From assembly GCA_013289835.1 (NCBI GenBank), contig JABCZG010000006.1, positions 62,001-126,000 of the forward strand: a stretch of DNA of 64,000 nucleotides, given 5' to 3'. The stretch is from Acidobacteriota bacterium. GTDB taxonomy: Bacteria; Acidobacteriota; Terriglobia; Acidiferrales; UBA7541. The notes below the pieces were generated by a model that did no database searches, was not told the DNA's origin, and was given only the letters and a program-made list of their open reading frames with translations. Below, in pieces: positions 43,904-51,815 of the stretch (position 1 is the first letter of the stretch; each line of letters starts with the position of its first letter). Made by a program: the position numbers and the translations under genes.

Positions 43904-44278
43904 TTGCCTTCGGCAAGCGCGAGGGGGAACGGGCAGGAATTTCCGCGCGAGGCGCGGCTTGTGCGGAAGGCAGAGTTTGATGCCGTGTACCGCGCCGGAA
44001 AGCGCCGCTCGAGTTCCCACTTCACAGTTTTCTTCCGCGCCAATGAACTGCCGCAGAGCCGCTTCGGCTTCAGCATCAAGAAGGCGCTGGGCGGGGCGGT
44101 GGTGCGCAATCGGATCCGGAGGCGTCTGCGCGAAATGGTGCGCTGCCACCGGCTGGAGATACCCGCAGGATGGGACATGGTCATACACCCGAAGAGTTCG
44201 GTGGGGCGCGCGGAGTTTGCGGCGCTGGTGGCGGATTTGTTGAAGGTGTTGAAGAGTCCGCCGAGCGGGAAAACGTAG
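43904..44278 (+). CDS. rnpA: Ribonuclease P protein component
   Basis: RnpA assists the RNase P RNA in trimming tRNA 5' ends. The protein (about 124 aa, TTG start, GGGGAG four bases ahead) contains [20 protein letters not shown] and the signature [28 protein letters not shown]. It begins 13 bases after rpmH. The N-terminal segment before REARL has little conservation, so the exact start is less certain than the identity. The yidD gene begins just after its stop. Confidence 0.93.
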   Translation: MPSASARGNGQEFPREARLVRKAEFDAVYRAGKRRSSSHFTVFFRANELPQSRFGFSIKKALGGAVVRNRIRRRLREMVRCHRLEIPAGWDMVIHPKSSVGRAEFAALVADLLKVLKSPPSGKT

Positions 44279-44298
44279 GGAAACACCACGGTGCTTCC

Positions 44299-44598
44299 TT
44301 GCAAGTTCGCGCGGCTCTATTTGCGCTGCGCTTCTATAAAGCTTACTTATCCATTTTGTTTGCGGGGAGCTGCCGGTTCGAGCCGACGTGTTCGCAGTAT
44401 GCGTATGAGGCGATCGAGCGATTTGGCGTGCTGCGTGGCGTGTGGCTGGGCGCGAAGCGGCTGCTGCGGTGCCATCCATTTTCGGGCAAGTTTGGTTATG
44501 ACCCAGTTCCGGAGAAAAAGGAAACCATGGGATTGGAAATGAAGGCGGCGGCTAGCGCCGACCGCTCGTCAGGCGCGGCGAATGAGGTGCGTTCGTGA
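44299..44598 (+). CDS. yidD: Membrane protein insertion efficiency factor YidD
   Basis: YidD is a small membrane-associated protein that assists YidC. The conserved core [65 protein letters not shown] is present with the three invariant cysteines. TTG 44299 is proposed as start since upstream in-frame codons offer no ATG, GTG or TTG before the segment that overlaps rnpA. The product is about 99 aa with a C-terminal extension of 25 residues. It overlaps the yidC start (GTGA) by 4 bases. Confidence 0.9.
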   Translation: MQVRAALFALRFYKAYLSILFAGSCRFEPTCSQYAYEAIERFGVLRGVWLGAKRLLRCHPFSGKFGYDPVPEKKETMGLEMKAAASADRSSGAANEVRS

Positions 44599-46355
44599 GC
44601 TTGCCGGGACAGAAGGACAAGTTCACCCCGGAGCTGCGGATCCTTGTGGCGTCGTTGCTTTCGATGGGCGTGATTTTGCTTTGGGCGAAATATTTTGGGC
44701 CGAAGCCGCCGGTGCAATTGCCGCAGGCGAACCGGCCGGCGGTAAGCGCTCCGGCCACGCCGGGTCCGGCAACTTCTTCAACGGCGACGACTTCGCCGAC
44801 GCCTGCAACCGCGGCGGCGATGGCTCCGGCTGCGCCGGTCACGGTTACGCCGGTCAGCGATTCGCAAGAGCGGACGATCGTGATTGAAAACGATCTGTAT
44901 CGCGTGGAGATTTTGAATCGTGGCGCGGTGGTGAAAAGCTGGCAGCTGAAGAAATACATGGATGATGCCAAGCCGCAGCGGGTGCTGGACGTGGTGCATC
45001 CGGATGCTTCGAAACAGACCGACGGCTGGCCATTTGCTGTGGTGCTCGATGATGCGGAACTGCAGAATGCGGCGAACGCGGGGCTTTATCAAAGTTCTTC
45101 GCCGGCAAATTCGTTGCAGGCGCCGGCGGACGCGGAATTTACGTGGAGCGACGGCCACCTGGAAATCAAAAAACACTTCCGCTTCGATCATACTTATGTG
45201 GTGCGGGTGGCAACCTCGGCCAGTTTGAACGGGCGGCCTATCAATGCGGGGCTGGGCTGGCTTGGCGGATTTGGCGATTTGACGGTGACGAATCCCGCGC
45301 CGGTGGAAACGGTTTCGACGTACTACAGCGAAGGCGGCAAGATTACGAATTATCTGCACAAGAAGCTGGATGGGCTGGACAAGTTGGGCCCGGGCGTGTG
45401 GCAGGGTGGCAAAGATTACGTTGGAATCGAAGACCGGTATTTTACGGCGGCGTTTTTGCCGCTGAATGGAGCGGCGCCGGGCACGCTCACAACGCGGTAC
45501 TGGAAAACATCACGCACTGTTCAAGTTGGCGGGCAAGACACGCTGGAGCCGGTGCCGGAAGTGGCGGTGTCGGCGCCGGCGCAGCCGCTGGCCGTGCGCG
45601 TTTACGTTGGTCCGAAAGATTACGACGATTTGAAGAAGATGAATCCGCCGCTGAACGGGCTGGTGAGTTTCGGCTGGATGGAATTCATCGCGGATCCGCT
45701 GTTTCACGGATTGAAGTGGCTGCACAACTACATCCCGAACTGGGGATGGTCGATTGTCGTGCTGACGCTGGTCGTGAATATGCTGCTGTTTCCCCTGCGC
45801 ATTTCGAGCTACAAGACGACGCTGAAAATGCAGCGGGTGGCGCCGGAAATCAAGGCGATTCAGGAGAAGTACAAAAAATATTCGATGCGCGATCCGCGAA
45901 AAGCGGAAATGAACAAGGAAGTGATGGCGATTTACAGCCGCGAGGGAATCAATCCCGTGGGCGGCTGCTTCCAGATGTTTCTGCAGATGCCGGTGTGGTT
46001 CGGGTTGAATACGGCGCTGCGCTATGCGATCGAGATGCGGCACGCGCGGTGGTTCGGATGGATTACGGACCTTTCGTCGAGAGATCCATATTATGTGCTG
46101 CCAGTTATGATGGGGCTTTCGATGTATCTGGTTTCGAAAATGACGCCGATGACTTCGACGGATCCGCAGCAGCAGATGATGATGAAAATCATGCCCATCT
46201 CCATGGCGGCGATCTTCATGATTTCCCCAATCTCCAGCGGTTTGGCGGTGTATATTCTCACCAGTAGTGTGGTGGGCATCGGGCAGCAGTGGTACTTGAA
46301 CCGGACGCATCCTGTGGTGGTGCCGGTGAAGCCGGTGCGCGGGAAGAAGTCTTAG
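44595..46355 (+). CDS. yidC: Membrane protein insertase YidC
   Basis: YidC inserts proteins into the inner membrane. The 586-aa protein starts at GTG 44595 and has the Gram-negative layout: N-terminal anchor ([21 protein letters not shown]), a Pro/Ala/Thr-rich linker, a large periplasmic domain (residues about 95-340) and a C-terminal five-helix core. That core contains [58 protein letters not shown], the [26 protein letters not shown] segment and [26 protein letters not shown]. It is followed directly by khpB. Confidence 0.97.
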   Translation: MSLPGQKDKFTPELRILVASLLSMGVILLWAKYFGPKPPVQLPQANRPAVSAPATPGPATSSTATTSPTPATAAAMAPAAPVTVTPVSDSQERTIVIENDLYRVEILNRGAVVKSWQLKKYMDDAKPQRVLDVVHPDASKQTDGWPFAVVLDDAELQNAANAGLYQSSSPANSLQAPADAEFTWSDGHLEIKKHFRFDHTYVVRVATSASLNGRPINAGLGWLGGFGDLTVTNPAPVETVSTYYSEGGKITNYLHKKLDGLDKLGPGVWQGGKDYVGIEDRYFTAAFLPLNGAAPGTLTTRYWKTSRTVQVGGQDTLEPVPEVAVSAPAQPLAVRVYVGPKDYDDLKKMNPPLNGLVSFGWMEFIADPLFHGLKWLHNYIPNWGWSIVVLTLVVNMLLFPLRISSYKTTLKMQRVAPEIKAIQEKYKKYSMRDPRKAEMNKEVMAIYSREGINPVGGCFQMFLQMPVWFGLNTALRYAIEMRHARWFGWITDLSSRDPYYVLPVMMGLSMYLVSKMTPMTSTDPQQQMMMKIMPISMAAIFMISPISSGLAVYILTSSVVGIGQQWYLNRTHPVVVPVKPVRGKKS

Positions 46356-46408
46356 GCCTGCGATTTTTTTCAGAGGAGCGGACGGGGCTCCTTCCTTTCG
46401 AACAGGTC

Positions 46409-46939
46409 ATGTCTACAGAACTCATTCACGATGGAGTGCTGGACCGGCAGGCGACGGTCGAGGCGCTGCGGTTGTTTCTGGAGAGCATGGTGCGCGCGTC
46501 GGGGCTGGAGCTGAAGGTCAGTGTGCGCGCGGTCGCTCCGGACGCGGCGGGGACGCAAGGCGACGCGGAAGTGCTTGCGGATCTGGACGGGCGGGATAAA
46601 GAGATTTTACTGGGGCACAACGCGGAAGTTTTGAAGGCGTTCGAACACCTGGCGTTCAAGGCGCTGCGCCTGGAGCCGGCGTATCACGAAAAAATTCATA
46701 TTGATTGCGGCGGTTACCGCGCGCTGCGCTTTGAAGAGTTGAAAATGACGGCGCGCGTGGCTGCGGAGCGCGTGCAATCTTCGCGGCAGCCGTTCCGGCT
46801 GAATCCCATGTCGTCGCGCGAACGACGCATAGTGCATCTGGCATTGAAGGACATGACCGGCGTGCGGACCGAAAGCGTTGGCGTCGGGGAAGAGCGCCAG
46901 GTCGTCATTCATCCAGTGGAAAGCAAAGCCGCGCGATAG
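46409..46939 (+). CDS. khpB: KH-R3H RNA-binding protein KhpB/Jag, lacking Jag-N
   Basis: KhpB binds RNA with KhpA. The 176-aa protein from ATG 46409 has a KH-like domain (VRASGLELKVSVRAVAPDAAG, VLADLDGRDKEILLGHNAEVLKAFEHLAFKAL) and an R3H domain at the end (LNPMSSRERRIVHLALKDMTGVRTESVGVGEERQVVIHP). The typical N-terminal Jag domain is missing. An in-frame extension to 46289 overlaps yidC and shows no family match. AACAGG precedes the ATG weakly. Position after yidC is standard. Its partner khpA is at 13254. Confidence 0.9.
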   Translation: MSTELIHDGVLDRQATVEALRLFLESMVRASGLELKVSVRAVAPDAAGTQGDAEVLADLDGRDKEILLGHNAEVLKAFEHLAFKALRLEPAYHEKIHIDCGGYRALRFEELKMTARVAAERVQSSRQPFRLNPMSSRERRIVHLALKDMTGVRTESVGVGEERQVVIHPVESKAAR

Positions 46940-47012
46940 AGTGCTTGTCTATGAATCCGCTCGCACTAAATAGACGTTAGAGCTAGCTGAGGAATCTTCT
47001 AGACTCAACAAT

Positions 47013-47375
47013 ATGCGTCCTCGGTTCATGTCGGCGGCCACCGTCGCCATGGGAATCCTGAATTTGACGGCATTTGCTAGCCTGCAATGGATTGACCGTT
47101 TCTTCCTTGTAACTCTTGTTGCAGATATTTTTATCGTGGTGGTTAGCTACTTAGTGCTCTGGTTTTTCTGGAAGGGCAGGAACTGGGCTCGCATTTGCGT
47201 GCTGGTTGTTTCTGTGCTCTCTGTCATCAACTTGCTCTCCCTCATTCACCCACATGGAATTGTAGTTGTTTACGATTCAATTGTAATAGCATGGGCCATC
47301 CTTGGGTTCTTTCTGCTCTATTGGTTAAATCTGGCAGATGTGCGCGAATGGTTTAACCCAGAAAAAGAGCACTGA
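47013..47375 (+). CDS. Small hypothetical membrane protein
   Basis: The 120-aa protein has three or four hydrophobic helices (residues 6-25, 30-52 LVTLVADIFIVVVSYLVLWFFW, 60-80 ICVLVVSVLSVINLLSLI and 85-107) and a short charged tail ending NPEKEH. I do not recognise a family with confidence. It stands between khpB and a minus-strand hydrolase, in the place where mnmE is often found. GC content is lower than in the flanking genes. Confidence 0.6.
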   Translation: MRPRFMSAATVAMGILNLTAFASLQWIDRFFLVTLVADIFIVVVSYLVLWFFWKGRNWARICVLVVSVLSVINLLSLIHPHGIVVVYDSIVIAWAILGFFLLYWLNLADVREWFNPEKEH

Positions 47376-47449
47376 CTAATCTACGTTCTGAATATCGGAA
47401 ACCGAACCAATACCTGCCGCGGGCATACTTCGTGAAGCCAAGTCAAAGC

Positions 47450-47469
47450 GCACAGGCTGGAGCCTGTGC
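47450..47469. repeat. Palindromic hairpin after the metal-dependent hydrolase
   Basis: GCACAGGC pairs with GCCTGTGC around TGGA, immediately past the stop of the hydrolase gene. There is no long T-run. Its position and shape resemble dispersed REP-like hairpins; a terminator role is possible. Confidence 0.5.
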
Positions 47470-47472
47470 TAC

Positions 47473-48666
47473 TTACTGGGTGACCCAGCCTTTGGAGAGG
47501 ACGGTGCCGTCGGGGGCGAAGCGCACGCGATAGGTGAAGGAGGCGGGGCGGCCGGGGCGGGCGCGGGGGAAGCGCAGGTCGGAAATTTCGACGATGGCAT
47601 CTTCGCCTTCTTTGTGGAAACGCGTGACGGGGAAGCGCGCGAACCACATTACTTTTTGGACTTCGGGGAGGCGCTTGGCGGCTTCGATGTAGGAATTCGG
47701 GAGGGCGTCGGGGAAGTAGGTGTGCTCTTGCGCGAGCACTCCGGCATCCCCGGCGGGTTTCTCGCTGAGGTCCATGCGCAGTTCGTAGACGCCGCGCGGC
47801 GCGCGCACTAGGCCGTCCCAGTGCAAGAGGGATGGCGGCAGCGGCAACGCGCCGATGGATTGCACGTCGAGATGATTGAGTTCGGCGAATTTTTCGATGC
47901 GGGCGAACGCAGCGTGATGGGCGTAGACCGCTAGCCCAATGTAAATCAATGACGCAGCGAAACCCGCGCGGTTCCACGTGGCGTACGGAACCTTTACGCC
48001 CCATTTGCCGAGTGCTGGGAAGAGAAACACCACGGTCAAGACAAACATGACACCAAACACCGCAGGAGTGGAAATCGGCGCGCCGACAATTTCGCCAATT
48101 CTGGCGATCAGAAACGGAAGGGGCAGGAAGACCACCCACATGCCGAGGGCTCGCCATTTCACTTTTTCCGGGCGCGAATAAATCCAAGCGAGCCATTGCG
48201 GCACCAGAAGAATTCCGGCGAGTGTGAAATCCACGATGAATATGAGGTCCCAGGCGGGGCGCGACCACTCCAAGGGCGACCAGATCATGGTGCCGAAGGT
48301 GGTGACCAGGTCGAGCAGGATGTGGCTGAGGATGCCGACGGCATAAATCGCGGTCAGCGCGGCAAACGAGGGCGCTTCCCACTTCCGCCAATTAGTGAAT
48401 GCGCGTGTGATGGCCGCGAGAAGCAGCGCCCAGAGCGGAAGCATCAGCAGGGAGTGCGTGATGCTGCGATGCCACGTGATCATCAGCAGCTTGTCGTGGG
48501 AGAAAATGTCGCGGATCACATCGGAATCGGGAAAAATGGCGCCAAGCATCAGCGACCAGGTGATGATGCGCGCGCGGTTCATCGGCGTGGCGGCGAACAT
48601 GTCTTCGCCGCGGAAAACGGCTTTGCCGATCAACGCGCCCGCGATGCCGTGGGTGATGGTGTCCAT
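47473..48666 (-). CDS. Metal-dependent hydrolase, YdjM family membrane protein
   Basis: The 397-aa protein begins MDTITHGIAGALIGKAVF and has DSDVIRDIFSHDKLLMITWHRSITHSLL and GILSHILLDLVTTFGT, the histidine/aspartate pattern of the YdjM (LexA-regulated, metal-dependent hydrolase) family. At least six membrane helices follow before a soluble C-terminal region (ELNHLDVQSIGALPLPPSLLHWDGLVRAPRGVYELRMDL and beyond). Its biochemical substrate is unknown. It is next to selD on the same strand, 9 bases apart, so they may be co-transcribed. Confidence 0.82.
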   Translation of the reverse strand: MDTITHGIAGALIGKAVFRGEDMFAATPMNRARIITWSLMLGAIFPDSDVIRDIFSHDKLLMITWHRSITHSLLMLPLWALLLAAITRAFTNWRKWEAPSFAALTAIYAVGILSHILLDLVTTFGTMIWSPLEWSRPAWDLIFIVDFTLAGILLVPQWLAWIYSRPEKVKWRALGMWVVFLPLPFLIARIGEIVGAPISTPAVFGVMFVLTVVFLFPALGKWGVKVPYATWNRAGFAASLIYIGLAVYAHHAAFARIEKFAELNHLDVQSIGALPLPPSLLHWDGLVRAPRGVYELRMDLSEKPAGDAGVLAQEHTYFPDALPNSYIEAAKRLPEVQKVMWFARFPVTRFHKEGEDAIVEISDLRFPRARPGRPASFTYRVRFAPDGTVLSKGWVTQ

Positions 48667-48675
48667 CGTTTGAGG

Positions 48676-49755
48676 CTAGCGAACCATTATCAGCGGATTT
48701 GTTTTGTGGATGACTTTGCCGATGCGGCGAGCTGCGACGCCATGTTGATTTAGCGCGGCGATGGCAGCGTCGGCGAGTTCGGGGGAGATGGAGACGAATA
48801 GGCCGCCGGAAGTTTGCGGATCGAAGAGCAGGTCGCGGACCTCCTGCGGAACGTCGGAAGCAAAACCGACGCAATCACCAATGAAATCGAGGTTATTCTT
48901 TAAGCCGCCCGGAAGGAATCCTTCGCGCGCGGCGTCGGCGGCGCCTGGAAGATACGAAATCGCGGAATGATCGATTTCGAGGGAGATTGCTTCGATTCCG
49001 CGTTCCGGATTCCCAAGGGCCATTTCCCGCGCGTGGCCGAGCAAACCAAAACCGGTAATATCGGTGACCGCGTGGATCGGAGAAGCGGCTCCCGCTTTTT
49101 CCAGCAGTTCCAGCAACGCTTCCGCGGCCGCGCGGTTCAGTTGCGACATGGACGCAATGGCAGCCTGCAGGGAGCCGGGCGTGGCGCAGTCCTTCTTCAG
49201 AGCCGTTGAGAGCACGCCTGTGCCGATCGCTTTGGTTAGCAGCAAAACGTCGCCCGTGCGCGCGCCGACATTTCGCCAAACTCGCTGCGGATGGATCATG
49301 CCGGTGACGGCGTAGCCGAATTGAATGTCGTCATTGCGAATCGAGTGACCACCAATGACGCTGCATTTCGCTTCCGTCATTTTCGAAAGGCCGCCGCGAA
49401 TAATGGCCTCAAGAATTTCGGGATCGCCCTTGTCCGGAAAGCCCACAATGGAAAGCGCGGAAACAGGTTTGCCACCCATGGCGTACACATCGCTCAACGA
49501 GTTCGCCGCCGCGATTTGCCCGAAGGTGTAAGGGTCATCGACGATGGGAGTAAAAAAATCGACCGTTTGAACCATGGCCATTTCGGGGCTCAGTAGATAC
49601 ACCCCGGCGTCGTCGTTGGTATCAAAACCAACGAGCACGTTCGGATCAGTTGGCCGCGGCAAACGGCGCAAAACGGAATCCAGCAACCCTGGACTCAGCT
49701 TCGCCGCTCAACCCGCTGCCTTGACCATAGCCGTGAGTTTCACGGATGGGGTCAA
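48676..49755 (-). CDS. selD: Selenophosphate synthetase SelD, probable selenoprotein with in-frame UGA
   Basis: SelD makes selenophosphate from selenide and ATP. From TTG 49755 (GAGG six bases ahead, complement of 49762-49765) the frame reads LTPSVKLTAMVKAAG, then TGA (complement of 49708-49710), then AAKLSPGLLDSVL and on to DPNVLVGFDTNDDAGVYLL, TVDFFTPIVDDPYTFGQIAAANSLSDVYAMGGKP and DPQTSGGL. The TGA aligns with E. coli active-site Cys17 (GAGCGCK), and the catalytic Lys is intact three residues later. A hairpin follows at 49678-49694. Read without selenocysteine, the gene would start after the TGA and lack its active site. The 359-residue length then fits the family. GTG 49743 and ATG 49728 are alternative starts. 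Confidence 0.92.
49678..49694 (-). promoter_or_regulatory. SECIS-like hairpin downstream of the selD UGA
   Basis: On the minus strand GTCCAG pairs with CTGGAT around a GGTTG loop, starting 13 bases after the TGA. Bacterial SECIS elements are small hairpins at this distance with G/U in the apical loop. The six-pair stem includes one G-U pair. SelB recognition is inferred from position and shape. Confidence 0.6.
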
Positions 49756-49781
49756 GCCGCACCTCGCTGTAAAGCATTTTG

Positions 49782-49787
49782 ATTATA
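49782..49787 (-). promoter_or_regulatory. TATAAT -10 element upstream of selD
   Basis: The complement of 49782-49787 reads TATAAT. Transcription would begin near 49775, about 20 bases ahead of the TTG start. A matching -35 was not identified, so the element is supported by the -10 only. Confidence 0.4.
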
Positions 49788-49868
49788 ACGATATGGCGCC
49801 GCGCGCGCTTGCGCACCGTACGATTATCGTTACTTGCGCGGCGGGCGCGGAAGTGTTCTGATTCGCGG

Positions 49869-50585
49869 ATGCCTTGGGACATCTGGCTGATTTTTTTCGC
49901 GCTGGGCGTGATACTTCCGTGGCGCGGGCGCGCGCGCATGAAGAAACTGCTTACGCTGCCCGCCGTCAGCACCATGGAGCGGCTTGCGCTTTACGCTTCG
50001 ACGATCGCGTTTCAATGGATTGCCGCGACCGTGGTCGCTTGGCGGGCTTGGGCGCACGGTTACACGGCCGCGCAACTGGGATTGAATTTTCATGGCAGAA
50101 CCAAGATTGTTCTTGCTTCATTTGTCGGCGCCGCGACCATTGCGGCGCTTCAATGGCTGAACCTGCGGCGCATGGGGAGAATTGCTGTCGCATCGCGGGG
50201 CGCTCTTCAGGCCATTGCCGAGAGGATTTTGCCGCAATCCACAGTGGAGCTGCTTCCTTATTTGGCGCTGGCGATTACGGCGGGGCTTTGCGAGGAGTTT
50301 CTCTATCGCGGATTTGCGATGGCGGTTTTGACGCGGGTGGGATTGCCGGCCTGGAGCGTCGTACTGCTCTCCTCGATCCTGTTCGGGCTGGCGCACCTTT
50401 ATCAAGGGCGCGGGGGCCTTGTGAGCACACTGGTCGTCGGCACAGTTCTCGGAAGCGGCAGAATCGCGTACGATAGTCTGGTTCCGGTGATTTTCTGGCA
50501 TAGCGCGGTGGATGTGGTGGCGGGAATTGCCGGGCCACGGTATTTATTGCGAGCGGCGGGTGTAGCGCCGCAAGGAGAGAACTGA
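49869..50585 (+). CDS. CPBP family intramembrane metalloprotease
   Basis: The 238-aa membrane protein has the CPBP (Abi/CAAX prenyl protease-like) motifs: ITAGLCEEFLYRGFAMAVL (EExxxR), FGLAHLYQGRGGLV (FxxxH) and VPVIFWHSAVDVVAG (HxxxD). ATG 49869 (MPWDIWLIFFALG) is proposed, since the longer frame from 49779 overlaps the promoter of the divergent selD. Family members process prenylated proteins, bacteriocins or immunity substrates; the target here is unknown. rsmG follows 25 bases later on the same strand. Confidence 0.83.
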   Translation: MPWDIWLIFFALGVILPWRGRARMKKLLTLPAVSTMERLALYASTIAFQWIAATVVAWRAWAHGYTAAQLGLNFHGRTKIVLASFVGAATIAALQWLNLRRMGRIAVASRGALQAIAERILPQSTVELLPYLALAITAGLCEEFLYRGFAMAVLTRVGLPAWSVVLLSSILFGLAHLYQGRGGLVSTLVVGTVLGSGRIAYDSLVPVIFWHSAVDVVAGIAGPRYLLRAAGVAPQGEN

Positions 50586-50610
50586 AAGCAACCCAAGAAT
50601 AGTTACTCTT

Positions 50611-51255
50611 ATGTTAATCCCCAGCCCTGCCCCACTGAACGCGGAGAAGATCCAACGCGCTCTCGAAGAGTTTCAGCTCTCCGTGAGTGACGCGCAAGTG
50701 CTTCAAATTCAACAATATATAAGGATTCTGCTGCTTTGGAATGATAAAATCAATCTGACCGCGATTCGCGACCCCTTGGAGATACTTTATCGTCACTTCT
50801 GCGAAAGTATGTACGCAGCAGTGGCCGTGCCCGTGGAATATGGTCGGCTCGCCGACGTGGGCTCCGGAGGCGGTTTTCCGGGCATTCCACTCAAGATCAT
50901 GCGGCCGGAATTGCGTGTTTTTCTGGTGGAATCGAACCTGAAAAAGGCCACTTTTCTCGCGGAAGTCGTTCGAGAGATTGGACTTCCGGACACACAGGTG
51001 CTGGTACGGCGATACGAGGAACTCGGAGAAGAGGTCGCACCTCTCGATTTCGTGTGCTCGCGCGCGTTGGGGGAGTTCCCGTCCTTCCTGGACTGGGCTC
51101 GCTCGCAACAGATTGCAGCCAAACAAGTTATTCTCTGGATTGGCGCGCGGGACCTGCCTGAGATTCAGAAGATCCGGACTTGGGAGTGGCGCGAACCCAT
51201 TCCAGTTCCCCATTCGCTGCGGCGTCTCCTCCTGGTCGGCACAGCAAAGGTCTGA
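50611..51255 (+). CDS. rsmG: 16S rRNA (guanine-527-N7)-methyltransferase RsmG
   Basis: RsmG (GidB) methylates G527 of 16S rRNA. The 214-aa protein has LLLWNDKINLTAIRDPLEILYRHFCESM, the SAM-binding LADVGSGGGFPGIPLKIMRPELRVFLVESNLKKATFLAEVV and VLVRRYEELGEE...FVCSRALGEF. In many bacteria rsmG is next to parA and parB, as here. Two bases after its stop codon begins a frameshifted acetyltransferase pseudogene. The start is ATG 50611; a short spacer separates it from the CPBP gene. Confidence 0.95.
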   Translation: MLIPSPAPLNAEKIQRALEEFQLSVSDAQVLQIQQYIRILLLWNDKINLTAIRDPLEILYRHFCESMYAAVAVPVEYGRLADVGSGGGFPGIPLKIMRPELRVFLVESNLKKATFLAEVVREIGLPDTQVLVRRYEELGEEVAPLDFVCSRALGEFPSFLDWARSQQIAAKQVILWIGARDLPEIQKIRTWEWREPIPVPHSLRRLLLVGTAKV

Positions 51256-51256
51256 A

Positions 51257-51555
51257 GTGTCGGCGTATCGACTTGAAAGCACAAGACTTCTGCTAGTTCC
51301 ATGGGAATCTGTGGATTGGGTTACGTTCAAGCCCATCGCCACGGACCCAGCGGTCATGCGATACATTTCAGGCGGCATGTCCTTGGACGGATGAAGAGGT
51401 TATCGAGCTTGTGGAAAGTCAGCGGCGTCACTATTCGGAACGAGGATATTGCCTTGGAAGATGAGTTTGAAGGCGGTTGGTCGGCTAGCCGGCTTTTGCG
51501 GGCTTCACCCGTCGACGGAACTGCCCGGAGTTGAAATCGAGGGACGAGTGTGCTT
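51257..51555 (+). pseudogene. GNAT-family acetyltransferase pseudogene
   Basis: The first frame reads SAYRLESTRLLLVPWESVDWVTFKPIATDPAVMRYISGGM and then hits a stop. One base shifted, the sequence continues PWTDEEVIELVESQRRHYSERGYCLG. Back in the first frame it goes on MSLKAVGRLAGFCGLHPSTELPGVEIE. Together these three pieces reconstruct the N-terminal half to two-thirds of a GNAT (RimJ/RimL-type) acetyltransferase with two compensating frameshifts. The acetyl-CoA-binding C-terminal part is missing and the parS-like array begins where it should be. Its GTG start is two bases past rsmG. Confidence 0.75.
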
Positions 51556-51559
51556 CTGG

Positions 51560-51575
51560 CGTTCCACGTGGAACG
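51560..51575. repeat. parS-like site 1
   Basis: CGTTCCACGTGGAACG is a perfect 16-bp palindrome with the CACGTG core of the bacterial centromere site parS (consensus TGTTTCACGTGAAACA or TGTTCCACGTGGAACA). It lies upstream of parA. Confidence 0.85.
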
Positions 51576-51605
51576 TCGCCGTTCCCGGCGTGAGAGAGCG
51601 TTCGG

Positions 51606-51621
51606 TTGTTCACGTGGAACA
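51606..51621. repeat. parS-like site 2 (degenerate left arm)
   Basis: TTGTTCACGTGGAACA keeps the CACGTG core and right arm but has a degenerate left arm. It is 46 bases from site 1. Confidence 0.65.
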
Positions 51622-51650
51622 TCCCAGCGAATCCATTAACAAGGAGCCAA

Positions 51651-51666
51651 TGTTCCACGTGAAACA
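51651..51666. repeat. parS-like site 3
   Basis: TGTTCCACGTGAAACA matches the parS consensus with one asymmetric position, and is identical to site 5. It is 45 bases from site 2. Confidence 0.85.
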
Positions 51667-51694
51667 GACTCGTAGCCCTGCCCGGGGTGGGAAT

Positions 51695-51710
51695 AGTTCC
51701 ACATGGAACA
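51695..51710. repeat. parS-like site 4 (altered core)
   Basis: AGTTCCACATGGAACA has both arms but CACATG in place of CACGTG in the core, which may weaken ParB binding. It is 44 bases from site 3. Confidence 0.6.
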
Positions 51711-51749
51711 CTGAGAGAGCTATTTTGCAGATTTCCACCGCCTGCAGGG

Positions 51750-51765
51750 TGTTCCACGTGAAACA
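51750..51765. repeat. parS-like site 5
   Basis: TGTTCCACGTGAAACA, identical to site 3, lies 50 bases before the parA start. ParB binding here could also affect parA expression. Confidence 0.85.
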
Positions 51766-51815
51766 ACTTGCATCCCACCGTGGGCTTTGCTAGATTTTCG
51801 CTGGCGAGGAAACGA

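Noticed and set aside
51560..51765. CRISPR array or phage attachment repeats
   Set aside because: The repeats are short palindromes with the parS core beside parAB, and the spacers and repeats are too short for CRISPR.
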